Assembly: GCF_011751885.2 (NCBI RefSeq)
Contig: NZ_CP061771.1
Coordinates: 2,108,001-2,172,000 of the forward strand
Source of the DNA: Salinibacterium sp. ZJ450
GTDB taxonomy: Bacteria; Actinomycetota; Actinomycetes; Actinomycetales; Microbacteriaceae
Direction of reading: 5' to 3'
Length of the DNA: 64,000 nt
Shown piece after piece: positions 9,437-21,489 of the stretch; positions within the stretch are counted from its first letter, which is position 1; every line of letters begins with the position of its first letter. The notes below the pieces were generated by a model. That model saw nothing but the letters and a program-made list of their open reading frames with translations. It had not been told where the DNA came from and searched no databases. Made by a program: the position numbers and the translations under genes.

Positions 9437-9877
9437 CTAGTGCGGGCGGCACTCGCTTTCGCCTTGCAGGGTCATCCCGTTGTCGGAAACCCGGAAGATG
9501 AAGGTCTCATCGTGCTCCCCGACGGCCTGCAGCTCGGTCGCCTCGCCCACTTCGGCGCTCTCGACGGCGTAGCCGAGCCCGCCCCAGTACTCCTCGACGA
9601 GCGTCAGCAACTGCGCCGTCGTGGTCGGCACGGTGCCGATCCGCAGGGCAGGGTAGCGGTCCCCCTCGACCCACAGCGGCATGCTGCATCCGCGTGGCGT
9701 CGGGTCGTCGCGCACTTCCCACTCGCCACCGACCAGCTGCTGCGTATCGTCGAGCACCTGCCGGAAGTCGTCACCGGCCTCCTCGGCGCTGCGCCCGGAT
9801 CCCGCGTCGACGGCACAGCCGGTCAGGCTGAGCGCCGCCAGCGCCAGCAGCGCCCCGGCCAATGTTCGTGCTTTCAT
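9437..9877 (-). CDS. Putative lipoprotein
   Basis: A 146-residue secreted protein with a type II signal peptide: a basic MKAR start, hydrophobic core, and the lipobox LTGC with Cys21 as the lipidation site. The mature part has a conserved-looking GCSMPLWVEGDRYPALRIG segment, a YWGGLGYAVESAEVGE segment and a Cys near the end. This resembles small actinobacterial lipoproteins with no assigned role. It lies between gatC and the DUF1023-like gene on the same strand, with 87 and 46 bases to them, so co-transcription with the hydrolase upstream is possible. Confidence 0.8.
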   Translation of the reverse strand: MKARTLAGALLALAALSLTGCAVDAGSGRSAEEAGDDFRQVLDDTQQLVGGEWEVRDDPTPRGCSMPLWVEGDRYPALRIGTVPTTTAQLLTLVEEYWGGLGYAVESAEVGEATELQAVGEHDETFIFRVSDNGMTLQGESECRPH

Positions 9878-9923
9878 GAACTGTCCATCCGCACCAGAAG
9901 TGCGGTCAGGCTACCACGCGGCT

Positions 9924-11270
9924 TTAGCGCGCCAGCGCAAGCGTGCGGGCCTGATCGCGCGCCGTACCGTCGGTGACGAGGGCACCCTGGTCGATCGCGA
10001 TCAGCGCGAGATTGCGCAGCGACTCCGTGCCGAGGGCGAAGTACTCGTTGTGGCCGGAGGATGGCTCGAGTTTCTTGTTGGTGATGACATCCTTGCTGCC
10101 CGACACGCTCATCGCCTTCGCCCCGTATGACGCGGCTCCCGGGTCGCTGCCGAAGAACGACGTGTTGGTGATCGGGTCCCAGCCGGCTTCACCGACGAAC
10201 ACGTTCCCGCCGCGCACGTGCAGCTCGTCGACGGACTGCGCCGGGCTGCCAGGTGAGCCGATCAGCGCGAGCGCATCGACGGTGAAGTCCTTCTCGGTCA
10301 ACGCCATCAGCGCGGCGGTAGACCCGTAGGAATGGGCGAGGATCGACACAAACGGCTGGTCAGCGGACCGGGTGGCGTGCAGCCCCTCGATCGTGCCGGT
10401 CAGCGCGTCACGGCCCTGGTAGGCCAGGTCGAGCGACCCGACGTTGAGCAGGTGCGGCGTCTGGTAGCCGATCCAGGCGACCGTCGCCACGGTCGCGTCG
10501 GCGATCGAGGCATCCGCCTCGCTCAGCAGCTGCTGCCAGCTGACCTGTTCCTCGTAGAGCCGGGCGGCGGTGTCGGTCCACTCACCGATCTGCGCCTGCA
10601 CCCCGAAGAACATGCCGGGCACGAGGTAGCTGACGTAGTCGGCCTCGTCGAGGTCGCCGAGGGCGATCGCCGCGGTCGGCTCGCCGCTGACGCTCAACGA
10701 CACCAGTTCACGGCCGGGCTTCGCGTCCCCTTCACCGAGCGCCTCTTCGATCTCGGTGAGCGCCGCGAGGCGCGTCTGCACCGCGGTGGACTCGCTGCGG
10801 CCGATACCGACGTCAAGCTGGGTCTTCAGTCCGTCGATGGTCTGGCCGAGGAACGTGCGGTTGGCGACGTTGCGGAACGAGTACGGGATGCCGTTCAGAT
10901 TGCCGACCAGCTCGGGGGCAGCCGTGGAGAGCGCCAGCTGCGATGTGGTGGGCAGCGCGTCCCACCAGCCGGTGACCAGGCGCGGCGCCGGCGGGTTGCT
11001 GATCAGTTTCGTGAGCGCGCCCGCGTTCTGAGCGGTGTACGCCGGGATCTCCCCGTGCGGTAGGCCGACGAGGCCGCCGAGCAGACCCGCGCCGGTCGGC
11101 TGCGTCGTCGACGCCAGATCGGAGCGGCGCAGCAGCGCGAGCGGGTCGTTCACCCTGTCGACGGTCTGGGCGACCACGTATGGTGGCCGGTTTTCGTGCG
11201 CGGATGAAACCTCGGTGGGCAAACCCATCACCACCGAGGCAGAAACCAACGCTGCAATCCCCAACAGCAT
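9924..11270 (-). CDS. Secreted alpha/beta hydrolase, DUF1023-like
   Basis: A 448-residue protein with a probable signal peptide (residues 1-24, ending TEVSSAHE). The C-terminal half is an alpha/beta hydrolase: the nucleophile elbow is LAHSYGSTAALMAL, an acidic residue lies in EAGWDPITNTSF, and the catalytic His is probably in SSGHNEYFALG. The elbow with His before Ser and the GIGRSESTAVQTRL region are typical of the DUF1023 hydrolase family, found almost only in actinobacteria. Substrate unknown; secretion suggests a cell-envelope or external ester. It lies alone between ligA and the lipoprotein. Confidence 0.8.
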   Translation of the reverse strand: MLLGIAALVSASVVMGLPTEVSSAHENRPPYVVAQTVDRVNDPLALLRRSDLASTTQPTGAGLLGGLVGLPHGEIPAYTAQNAGALTKLISNPPAPRLVTGWWDALPTTSQLALSTAAPELVGNLNGIPYSFRNVANRTFLGQTIDGLKTQLDVGIGRSESTAVQTRLAALTEIEEALGEGDAKPGRELVSLSVSGEPTAAIALGDLDEADYVSYLVPGMFFGVQAQIGEWTDTAARLYEEQVSWQQLLSEADASIADATVATVAWIGYQTPHLLNVGSLDLAYQGRDALTGTIEGLHATRSADQPFVSILAHSYGSTAALMALTEKDFTVDALALIGSPGSPAQSVDELHVRGGNVFVGEAGWDPITNTSFFGSDPGAASYGAKAMSVSGSKDVITNKKLEPSSGHNEYFALGTESLRNLALIAIDQGALVTDGTARDQARTLALAR

Positions 11271-11388
11271 TCGGGTGTCGTCCCCTCAATCGCGTGGTTC
11301 TCCCCATTCCCCTGAAACGAGGGTGACACGCGATCACGATTGTAGAGGAATGATCGACCGGATTACAGAAGATTTACTTGATCGACGT

Positions 11389-13704
<2,316 letters not shown>

Positions 13705-13768
13705 TTACGGAGCGCAACCGACACGGCTACGGGTACCCGCGGCGGCGGCGCGTGCGAGCGGGGTGAGG

Positions 13769-14971
13769 TCAGCTGACGGCGACCGCGGACACCGTGCGGT
13801 CGATCGTGCACTGGCCGAGCACCCGGGTGCCGACGTAGACGACGGCGGTCTGGCCTGGGGCGACCCCGTTCAGCGGCTGGTTCGGGGTGATCACCAGCTC
13901 GTAGTCCGCGTTGGTTTCCTGGCTGCGGGATGCCGAGATCGCACCGGCACCGTCGGGGTAGTCCGCCGGGTTCACCGGCGACAGTCGCGCGGTCGCCGGA
14001 ACCGGGTCGGCATGGGCGCGGATCTGCACTTCGCAGTCGAACGAGCGCATGCCCGCGACATCCGCTTCGGTGATTTCGGAGGCGACAGGGTCAAGGCCCG
14101 CCCAGCTGAACTTGCGGCCGGCGATCTCGGCGATGTCGAGCGCTTCCTTCGGGCCGACGACCACTTCGTTGGTCTTCGGGCGCACCTCGAGCACGAACCG
14201 GGGCTTGCCATCGGATGTCGGGAAGCCCACGTTCAGGCCCTTGCGCTGGCCGACTGTGAACGCGTGCGCGCCCTCGTGGGTGCCGATCTGGTCGCCGGTG
14301 CGGTCGAGGATGGCACCCTGTTCCGCGCCGACCTTGTCGGCGAGCCAGCCGCGGGTGTCGCCGTCCGGAATGAAGCAGATGTCGTGACTGTCCGGCTTGT
14401 TCGCCACGCTGAAGCCGCGGGCGGCCGCCTCGGCTCGCACCTCGGCCTTGGACGGGGTGGCGCCGAGCGGGAACATGCTGTGCGCCAGCTGCTCACTGTT
14501 GAGCACGCCGAGCACGTAGGACTGGTCCTTCGCCCAGGCGGCGGCGCGGTGCAGCTCGCGGTTGCCGTGCTCGTCGGTGATCAGGCTGGCGTAGTGGCCG
14601 GTGGCCACCGCGTCGAAGCCGAGGGCGACGGCCTTCTCGAGCAGGGCCGCGAACTTGATGCGCTCGTTGCAGCGCATGCACGGGTTCGGGGTGCGGCCGG
14701 CGGAGTATTCAGCGATGAAGTCGTCGACGACGTCGAGCTTGAAGCGTTCGGAGAAGTCCCAGACGTAGTACGGGATGCCGATGATGTTCGCGGCGCGCTG
14801 GGCGTCCATCGAGTCTTCGATCGTGCAGCAGCCGCGGCTTCCGGTGCGGAGGGTGCCCGGCATCCGACTGAGCGCCAGGTGCACGCCGACCACGTCATGG
14901 CCGGCGTCGACGGCGCGCGCCGCGGCCACGGCGGAGTCGACTCCGCCACTCATCGCTGCCAAAACTTTCAC
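13769..14971 (-). CDS. mnmA: tRNA-specific 2-thiouridylase
   Basis: MnmA places sulfur on U34 of tRNA Lys, Glu and Gln. The 400-residue protein starts with the PP-loop ATPase motif [13 protein letters not shown], has the catalytic first Cys in [12 protein letters not shown] and the second in [15 protein letters not shown], followed by the two C-terminal beta domains. Start is GTG at 14971. It lies 35 bases downstream of the cysteine desulfurase gene on the same strand, which is the likely source of its persulfide sulfur; this pairing is common in actinobacteria. Confidence 0.97.
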   Translation of the reverse strand: MKVLAAMSGGVDSAVAAARAVDAGHDVVGVHLALSRMPGTLRTGSRGCCTIEDSMDAQRAANIIGIPYYVWDFSERFKLDVVDDFIAEYSAGRTPNPCMRCNERIKFAALLEKAVALGFDAVATGHYASLITDEHGNRELHRAAAWAKDQSYVLGVLNSEQLAHSMFPLGATPSKAEVRAEAAARGFSVANKPDSHDICFIPDGDTRGWLADKVGAEQGAILDRTGDQIGTHEGAHAFTVGQRKGLNVGFPTSDGKPRFVLEVRPKTNEVVVGPKEALDIAEIAGRKFSWAGLDPVASEITEADVAGMRSFDCEVQIRAHADPVPATARLSPVNPADYPDGAGAISASRSQETNADYELVITPNQPLNGVAPGQTAVVYVGTRVLGQCTIDRTVSAVAVS

Positions 14972-15006
14972 CGGGTAAGTCTAACGACCGCTGGCTGGAA
15001 CTCGGC

Positions 15007-16179
15007 TTAGCGGCCGAGCTGCCCTAACACCGGCGTGCGCTCCGACAGCCCGGCCCGCTCTGCCTGCGCCACCGCGGCGGGCAGTGCGGCGACGAACGCG
15101 TCGACCTCCTGCTCGGTGGTCTCCGGCCCAAGGGTGATCCGCAGCGCACCGCGGGCATCCGCTTCGGGGAGCCCCATGGCCATCAGCACATGTGAGGCTT
15201 CCGCCACTCCCGCCGTGCAGGCCGACCCGGTGGACACCGAGAACCCCTGCATGTCGAGCAGGAACAACAGCGAGTCGCCTTCACAGCCGGGGAAGGTGAA
15301 GTGGGCATTGCCCGGCAGTCGGTGCTCGGGATCGCCACGCAGGATCGCGGAGGGCACGGCGTCACGCACCCCGGCGATCAGCCGGTCGCGCAACACGCGC
15401 AGCGGGGCGGGATCCGGCAGCGTCGAGGCGGCCACGCCGAACGCGACAGCACCCGCGGCATCCTGCGTACCCGACCTGGCCCGCTGCTGACTCCCGCCAT
15501 GCAACAGCGGCTCAACGACGGCGCCGCGGGAGACCAGCAGCGCTCCCGACCCGACCGGGCCGCCGATCTTGTGCGCCGAGACACTGAGCGCGGCGATGCC
15601 GCTGGCCGAGAAACCGATCGGCAGATACCCGTATGCGGCGACCGCGTCGACGTGCACGGGAACCCCGTACGCTGCGGCGAGCGCCACGACCTCGTCGATC
15701 GGCTGGATGGTGCCGACCTCGTTGTTCGCCCAGAGCAACGTGACCAGCGCGACATCCTGATCCAGGGCGGCCTCAAGCGCCGCCAGGGAGATCCGGCCGA
15801 CCTCGTCGACCGGGATCCAGGTGAGCTCCGCGTCCTCGAACTTCTCCAGCCACTCGACGCTGTCGATGGTGGCGTGGTGCTCGGCGCGGGCGACCAGGAT
15901 CCGCCGCCTCGACGGCATCGCGGCGCGCCGGGCCCAGTACAGGCCCTTGATGCCGAGATTCACCGCCTCGGTGCCACCGGAGGTGAAGACCACCTCGACC
16001 GACTCGGCGCCGAGGGAGGCGGCAACCTGCTCGCGGGCCTCCTCCAGCATCCGCTTCGCGTTCTGCCCCTGGCTGTGGATCGAGGCGGGGTTACCGACCA
16101 CGTGCAGCGCCTGGGTGTAGGCGTCGAGCACCTCCGGCCGCATCGGGGAGGTGGCGGCGTGGTCCAGATAGATAGGCAT
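15007..16179 (-). CDS. Cysteine desulfurase (IscS/NifS class V aminotransferase)
   Basis: A 390-residue PLP enzyme that removes sulfur from cysteine as an enzyme-bound persulfide. It opens IYLDHAATSPMRPEVLDAY; the PLP Lys is in SVSAHKIGGPVGSG and the catalytic Cys loop is STGSACTAGVAEASH. It sits directly upstream of mnmA on the same strand, so tRNA thiolation is the clearest job, with Fe-S assembly also possible; no other Fe-S genes are nearby. It is divergent from glgX across 47 bases that must hold both promoters. Confidence 0.95.
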   Translation of the reverse strand: MPIYLDHAATSPMRPEVLDAYTQALHVVGNPASIHSQGQNAKRMLEEAREQVAASLGAESVEVVFTSGGTEAVNLGIKGLYWARRAAMPSRRRILVARAEHHATIDSVEWLEKFEDAELTWIPVDEVGRISLAALEAALDQDVALVTLLWANNEVGTIQPIDEVVALAAAYGVPVHVDAVAAYGYLPIGFSASGIAALSVSAHKIGGPVGSGALLVSRGAVVEPLLHGGSQQRARSGTQDAAGAVAFGVAASTLPDPAPLRVLRDRLIAGVRDAVPSAILRGDPEHRLPGNAHFTFPGCEGDSLLFLLDMQGFSVSTGSACTAGVAEASHVLMAMGLPEADARGALRITLGPETTEQEVDAFVAALPAAVAQAERAGLSERTPVLGQLGR

Positions 16180-16226
16180 GAGAGGGGTGTCCAGAGGTCA
16201 AACGAGCAGTTACTACTCTAGATCTC

Positions 16227-18272
16227 ATGATTCAAGCCGATCCTCTGCGCTGGCTGGGCGTTCGGCATACTGCGCGAGGCGGTGAGCTGCGGGTCTGGAG
16301 TGCCAACGCCACCGGCATGCTCCTCTGCCTGTTCGACAGCAAGGACCCGGACTGGGTCACCAGGGTGCGGCCGATGACCAGGGACGCGCACGGGGTGTGG
16401 TCGGTGCAGTCACGGTCGCTGGTTCCCGGCGCCCGGTATTCGATCCGGGTGAGCGGGCCGGACGGTCTGACGCACGCCTTCGACGGCGGCCGCGACTTAC
16501 TTGACCCATACGCCAGGGGGCTGCTGCGCACGCCGACCGGCCAGTGGCGCAGCTATGTGCAGGATGACGCGTTCGACTGGGGTGGCGCGCAGAAGCCGCG
16601 CATCCCCCTCGACCACACGGTGATCTACGAGGCCCACGTGAAGGGCCTGACCAAGCTCAACCCTGCTCTGCCGGAAGAGCTCCGCGGGACATACGCCGGT
16701 CTTGCCCACCCGGCCACTATCGGTTACCTGAAGGACCTCGGTGTCACCACGGTGCAGCTGCTTCCGGTGCACCAGTTCACCAGCGAGCAGCGGCTCATCA
16801 AGCAGGGCCTCACCAACTACTGGGGCTACAACACGCAGAACTTCTTCACCCCGCATACCGCGTACGCCACGGCGGCGGCACAGTTCGGCGGCACCGGCGC
16901 GGTGCTGCGCGAATTCAAGAGCATGGTGCGACTGCTGCACGAGGCGGGGCTCGAGGTGGTGCTGGATGTCGTGTACAACCACACCAACGAAGAGGGCAGG
17001 CTCGGCCCGACCTCCAGCTTCCGCGGCATCGACAACGCCAGCTACTACCGACAGGACGACACCGGGGCGTACATCGACACCACCGGATGCGGCAACAGCC
17101 TCAACTTCTCTCTGCCGGCAGCGCAGCGCCTCGTGCTGGACTCGCTCCGCTACTGGGCGGACGACGTGCAGATCGACGGCTTCCGGTTCGATCTGGCCGC
17201 CACGCTCGGCCGTGATGAGACGAACGAGTTCAATCCGCGACATCCGCTGCTCATCGACATCCTCGACGACCCGACCCTCGCCGACAGCAAACTGATTGTC
17301 GAGCCCTGGGATGTGGGCCTCGGCGGCTGGCAGTCCGGGCGATTCCCGCGCGGCTATCTGGAGTGGAACGACGGGTATCGCGACCGGATGCGCACCTTCT
17401 GGCTGACCGACGTGCACGCCGCCCGCCAATACGGGGCGGCGCGCGAGGGCATCGGGTCATTCACCCGGCGCCTGGCCGGTTCGGCGCACGTGTTCTCGCA
17501 CGATCGCGGTCCGCTCGCCGGGGTCAATTTCATCACCGCGCATGACGGCTTCACCGCCGCCGACCTGGTGGCGTACAACCAGAAGCACAACCTCGGCAAC
17601 GGCGAGGCCAATCGGGACGGCACGAGTGACAACAAGTCGTTCAATCACGGGATGGAGGGGCCGACGACGGATGCCGCGATCATCACCGTTCGGCAGAAGG
17701 CCATCCGCAACCTGCTCGGCACGCTGCTGCTGAGCGCGGGGGTGCCGATGATCACCGCAGGCGACGAGTTCGGCCGGTCACAGCGCGGCAACAACAACGC
17801 GTACTGTCACGACGATGAGCTCACCTGGCTGCGCTGGGACCGCGACCCGTGGCAGCAGCAGCTGATTCAGGTCACCCGTCGGCTGCTGCAACTCCGACAC
17901 GAGAATCCGGCGCTGCGGCCCGTGCGGTTCGCCCGGTCGGGCGAGCATGTGCCGAGCGCCAGTCGCATGGACTGGTTCAACAAGGACGGGCTGTCGATGC
18001 AGGAAGCCCACTGGGACTCCCCCGCCGAGCGCACCGTGCAGTACTTCGCCGCATCGACCCCCGAGGTGGAGGAGTACAACCGCATCCTGCTCGTGGTGCA
18101 CGGGCTGGAGCAGTCGGTGACGGTGACCCTGCCGGAGCCGGAGGGGGTGTCGGGGTTCACCCTGCTGTGGGATTCCGCGCGGGATGACCTCGAGGGGACG
18201 CTCCTCCACCATGGGCCGGGCAGTGAGCTCAGCCTCGCCGGCACCTCGATGCAGCTGCTGGTGGCGCACTGA
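16227..18272 (+). CDS. glgX: Glycogen debranching enzyme GlgX (GH13_11)
   Basis: This 681-residue protein has the isoamylase-type N-terminal CBM48 domain (residues 1-110) followed by a GH13 barrel. Catalytic groups: the nucleophile Asp322 in GFRFDLAATLG, the acid Glu in LIVEPWDVGLGGW, and the third Asp in NFITAHDGFTAADLV. It hydrolyses alpha-1,6 links in glycogen limit dextrins left by phosphorylase, whose gene glgP is at 18760-21315. The ATG follows TACTCT by 7 bases, hinting at a leaderless transcript. Its TGA shares one base with the next gene's ATG. Confidence 0.95.
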   Translation: MIQADPLRWLGVRHTARGGELRVWSANATGMLLCLFDSKDPDWVTRVRPMTRDAHGVWSVQSRSLVPGARYSIRVSGPDGLTHAFDGGRDLLDPYARGLLRTPTGQWRSYVQDDAFDWGGAQKPRIPLDHTVIYEAHVKGLTKLNPALPEELRGTYAGLAHPATIGYLKDLGVTTVQLLPVHQFTSEQRLIKQGLTNYWGYNTQNFFTPHTAYATAAAQFGGTGAVLREFKSMVRLLHEAGLEVVLDVVYNHTNEEGRLGPTSSFRGIDNASYYRQDDTGAYIDTTGCGNSLNFSLPAAQRLVLDSLRYWADDVQIDGFRFDLAATLGRDETNEFNPRHPLLIDILDDPTLADSKLIVEPWDVGLGGWQSGRFPRGYLEWNDGYRDRMRTFWLTDVHAARQYGAAREGIGSFTRRLAGSAHVFSHDRGPLAGVNFITAHDGFTAADLVAYNQKHNLGNGEANRDGTSDNKSFNHGMEGPTTDAAIITVRQKAIRNLLGTLLLSAGVPMITAGDEFGRSQRGNNNAYCHDDELTWLRWDRDPWQQQLIQVTRRLLQLRHENPALRPVRFARSGEHVPSASRMDWFNKDGLSMQEAHWDSPAERTVQYFAASTPEVEEYNRILLVVHGLEQSVTVTLPEPEGVSGFTLLWDSARDDLEGTLLHHGPGSELSLAGTSMQLLVAH

Positions 18273-18739
18273 TGTCGACACCCGCCACCGTGGCGCTTAC
18301 CGCCGCGGGCATCCCATTCACCTCGCGGGCGTACGACCATGACCCGGCGGTGACGAACTTCGGGCTGGAGGCGGCCACCGCGCTGGGGGTTGATCCCGAC
18401 CGGGTGTTCAAAACCCTGCTGGCCGAGATCGACGGGCGCCTGGTGGTGGGCATCGTGCCGGTGACCGGCAAGCTGGATCTGAAGGCGCTCGCCGCGGCGG
18501 TCGGCGGCAAGAAGGCGGCGATGGCTGACCCCGCCACGGCGGAACGCAAGACCGGCTACGTGGTCGGTGGGATCAGCCCGATCGGGCAGAAGTCCCGGCT
18601 GCAGACGGTTCTGGATGAGACCGCCGAGCTGTACGACACGGTGCTGGTGAGCGGCGGCCGCAGAGGCTTCGACATCGAGTTGGCGCCCGGCGACCTGATG
18701 CGGGTGACGGGCGCGGTGGTGGCCGATATCGCGCGCTGA
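18272..18739 (+). CDS. ybaK: YbaK/EbsC-type Cys-tRNA(Pro)/aminoacyl-tRNA deacylase
   Basis: A 155-residue trans-editing protein. The fold signature is complete: an N-terminal YDHDPAVTNFGLEAA region, DRVFKTLLAEIDGRL carrying the conserved Lys, GKLDLKALAAAVGGKKAAM, and the GYVVGGISPIGQKSR segment that distinguishes the Cys-tRNA(Pro) deacylase group. It removes Cys wrongly attached to tRNA(Pro). The start overlaps the glgX stop by one base, so it is translated from the glgX message although the functions look unrelated. It converges with glgP 20 bases away. Confidence 0.92.
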   Translation: MSTPATVALTAAGIPFTSRAYDHDPAVTNFGLEAATALGVDPDRVFKTLLAEIDGRLVVGIVPVTGKLDLKALAAAVGGKKAAMADPATAERKTGYVVGGISPIGQKSRLQTVLDETAELYDTVLVSGGRRGFDIELAPGDLMRVTGAVVADIAR

Positions 18740-18759
18740 GAAGCTCAGGCTGTGCTGTC

Positions 18760-21315
18760 TCAGCCGGCGACCGCGATCAGCCCCATCTCCGCCGCGGTGT
18801 CGAGCTGCGGATGCCCCGGCACCACCCGCACGTTGTATCCGAAGCTGCCGGCCCGCGAGAGGGCGATGGTGCCGCCGAAGATCGTCGGCTGGCCGGGTGT
18901 CTCGGCGACCAGCTCGAGGCGTTGCCTGCGGGTGTTCGTCAGCCGTTCCTCGTCGCGGGTCTGGCCGTACAGCACCTCCACCGTGACATCCTCGGGCGCC
19001 AGGGCACCGAGGTTCACGAAGGCGCGCACCTGCAGCTCGTCGCCGACCTGCGGGACGGTGTCGACTCCCCCGGATTCCACATGGGTCACCGCGACATCCG
19101 GCCATGCCATCCGCACTCGCGCCTTCCACTCTGCCAGCGCGCGCGCCGGCTGGAAGTCGTCGGCCTTCATCGACCGCACCGACGCCGTCGCTGGCAGGTA
19201 CAGGTTCATCACGTACTCCCGCACCATGCGGTCGGCCGAGAGCATCGGCGACAGGGTGCTGAGGGTGTGCCGGATCGCGGTAACCCAGCGCTTCGGCACT
19301 CCCGACGTGTCGCGGTCGTAGAAGCGGGGGGCGATCTGGTTCTCGATGAGGTCGTACATGCTCGCCGCCTCGAGGGCGTCGCGTTCCGCGGCATCCCCGG
19401 CCGAATCGGCGCTCGGAATCGCCCAGCCGTTTCGCTCGTCGTAGAACTCGTTCCACCAGCCGTCGAGGATCGACAGGTTGAGCGACCCGTTCAGTGCCGC
19501 CTTCATGCCGGACGTGCCGCAAGCCTCGAGCGGGCGCAGCGGGTTGTTCAGCCAGACGTCGGTGCCCGGGTACAGCAGTTGCGCCATGGCGATGTCGTAG
19601 TTCGGCAGGAACACGATGCGGTCGCGGACCTCCGGCGCCGAGGCGAATTCGACGAGCTGCTGGATCAGGCGCTTGCCCTCGTCATCGGCCGGATGCGACT
19701 TGCCAGCGATCACCAGCTGGATGGGCCGCTCCGGGTGCAGCAGCAGCGAGCGCAGCCGGTCCTGGTCGTGCAGCATGAGGGTGAGGCGCTTGTAGGTGGG
19801 CACTCGTCGCGCGAAGCCGATCGTCAGCACGGTGGGGTCGAGCAGGTCGTCCACCCAGCTGGGCACCGCGATGCCCGGATTCTCCTCGCGCCAGGCCGCT
19901 GCCCTGCGCCGGCGCGCCTCGGTCACCAGCTGTGCCCGCATGAAGCCGCGTACGGTCCAAATGTCGGCGTCGCTGATGGCGGGCGACTGCCAGTCGCAGG
20001 CGGTGGTGTCGTCGGTGCCGAGCTTGGATTCCGCCAGGCCGAGCAGCAGCGGGTCGGTCCAGGTGGGCGCGTGCACGCCGTTCGTGATCGACCCGATGGG
20101 CACGTCATCCTGATCGAACCCGGGCCAGAGCGCGCCGAACATGCCGCGGGAGACCTGCCCGTGCAACTGCGAGACGCCGTTGGCCCGCTGCGCCAGCCGC
20201 ATGCCCATCACGGCCATGTTGAACGTGTGATCCACGCCGCCCTCGTAGTCTTCGGCACCAAGCGCGAGTACCTGCGCGACATCCACTCCTGGCAGCAGGT
20301 CAGAGGTGAGGTACCGAGCGATCAGCCCGGCGTCGAACCGGTCGATGCCGGCCGCGACCGGGGTGTGCGTGGTGAACACCGTGCCCGCCCGCACCACCTG
20401 GATCGCCTCGTCGAAGGTCAGGCCACGGCCGATCAGGTCGCTGATGCGCTCCAGGCCGAGGAAGCCGGCATGGCCCTCGTTGGTGTGGAACACCTCCGGC
20501 TCCGCATGGCCGGTGAGGTCGGTGAACCGGCGAATCGCCCGCACGCCGCCGATGCCGAGCAGCAGCTCCTGCAGCAGTCGGTGCTCACTGCCGCCGCCGT
20601 ACAGCCGGTCGGTGACGCCGCGCAGGTCCGCATCATTGGCCAGGATGTCGGTATCGAGCAGCAACAGTCGGATGCGGCCGACGGCAACCTGCCAGACGCG
20701 CGCATACAGGGCCCGGCCGTCGGGCAGCGCCAGGGCGACCTGCACCGGGGAGCCATCCGGATGCCGCAGCACGGTGAGCGGAAGGCCGTCCGGGTCGAGG
20801 GTCGGGTAGCTCTCCTGCTGCCAGCCGTCACGCGACAGCGACTGCCGGAAGTAGCCGTTGCGGTAGAACAGGCCAACGCCGAGGATCGGCACTCCGAGGT
20901 CGGACGCGCTCTTCAGATGGTCGCCGGCCAGGATGCCGAGGCCACCGGAGTACTGCGGCAGCGCCGCCGCGATGCCGAACTCCGGCGAGAAGTAGGCGAT
21001 CGACTGCGGGGCGCCCTCGAGCTGCTGATACCAGCGGGGCTCCTCGATGTAGCGGTGTAGCTCATCTCGGAGCACGTTCGCTCGGTCGACGAAGTGGTCG
21101 TCGGCGGCGAGTTGGTCGAGTCTGGCCGGGTCGATTGCGCCGAGCAGCCGCACCGGGTCGTGCTCGACGCTCTCCCACAGTTCGGGCGAGATCGCCGAGA
21201 ACAGCTGCCGGGTGTGTTCGTGCCACGACCAGCGCAGGTTGGTGGACAGCTCTGCGAGCGCGGACAGCCGCTCGGGAAGAACGGTTCGGACAGTAAATCG
21301 ACGGATCGCCTTCAC
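18760..21315 (-). CDS. glgP: Alpha-glucan phosphorylase (GT35)
   Basis: An 851-residue enzyme that releases glucose-1-phosphate from alpha-1,4-glucan. It has the DUF3417 N-terminal domain seen in actinobacterial/archaeal-type phosphorylases (TNLRWSWHEHTRQLF, GLGILAGDHLKSASDLG) and the PLP-binding Lys in GTSGMKAALNGSLNLSILDG. The His in HTNEGHAGF and the FTTHTPVAAG loop are also conserved. Start is GTG at 21315. It faces the HNH gene across about 170 bases and converges with the ybaK gene. Works with GlgX in glycogen breakdown. Confidence 0.96.
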   Translation of the reverse strand: MKAIRRFTVRTVLPERLSALAELSTNLRWSWHEHTRQLFSAISPELWESVEHDPVRLLGAIDPARLDQLAADDHFVDRANVLRDELHRYIEEPRWYQQLEGAPQSIAYFSPEFGIAAALPQYSGGLGILAGDHLKSASDLGVPILGVGLFYRNGYFRQSLSRDGWQQESYPTLDPDGLPLTVLRHPDGSPVQVALALPDGRALYARVWQVAVGRIRLLLLDTDILANDADLRGVTDRLYGGGSEHRLLQELLLGIGGVRAIRRFTDLTGHAEPEVFHTNEGHAGFLGLERISDLIGRGLTFDEAIQVVRAGTVFTTHTPVAAGIDRFDAGLIARYLTSDLLPGVDVAQVLALGAEDYEGGVDHTFNMAVMGMRLAQRANGVSQLHGQVSRGMFGALWPGFDQDDVPIGSITNGVHAPTWTDPLLLGLAESKLGTDDTTACDWQSPAISDADIWTVRGFMRAQLVTEARRRRAAAWREENPGIAVPSWVDDLLDPTVLTIGFARRVPTYKRLTLMLHDQDRLRSLLLHPERPIQLVIAGKSHPADDEGKRLIQQLVEFASAPEVRDRIVFLPNYDIAMAQLLYPGTDVWLNNPLRPLEACGTSGMKAALNGSLNLSILDGWWNEFYDERNGWAIPSADSAGDAAERDALEAASMYDLIENQIAPRFYDRDTSGVPKRWVTAIRHTLSTLSPMLSADRMVREYVMNLYLPATASVRSMKADDFQPARALAEWKARVRMAWPDVAVTHVESGGVDTVPQVGDELQVRAFVNLGALAPEDVTVEVLYGQTRDEERLTNTRRQRLELVAETPGQPTIFGGTIALSRAGSFGYNVRVVPGHPQLDTAAEMGLIAVAG

Positions 21316-21419
21316 GGGCCCACTCTATGGGAGGGAGGTTTCGGGGCTGTTGATGATGTGTGAGTATGCGAATGTCGGTTGCTTGCGTTCCTCTCCTCCA
21401 CAACCGTTCGGCTCGACCA

Positions 21420-21428
21420 TTATCCACA
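21420..21428 (+). promoter_or_regulatory. Single perfect DnaA-box-like 9-mer
   Basis: The bases TTATCCACA match the strict bacterial DnaA box. It stands in the glgP/HNH divergent intergenic region, with no second copy close by, so an origin is unlikely; it could be a DnaA titration or regulatory site, or chance. Confidence 0.35.
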
Positions 21429-21476
21429 GCAAAACTCCCGTCTGATCAGCACAAAGGTAATGTCGGTGGTGGGACA

Positions 21477-21489
21477 TACTGTGGTGTCA
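21477..21489 (+). promoter_or_regulatory. Possible leaderless promoter of the HNH gene
   Basis: TACTGT (21477-21482) fits the actinobacterial -10 consensus TANNNT and ends six bases before the ATG at 21489. No Shine-Dalgarno is present, so transcription may start at the ATG itself. No clear -35 is seen. Confidence 0.35.

Noticed and set aside
18811-21060. A 749-codon plus-strand frame antisense to glgP
   Set aside because: GlgP motifs are complete on the minus strand; the plus-strand product has no recognisable domain.
21420-21428. Replication origin at the DnaA box
   Set aside because: Only one box; no dnaA, dnaN or AT-rich stretch nearby.
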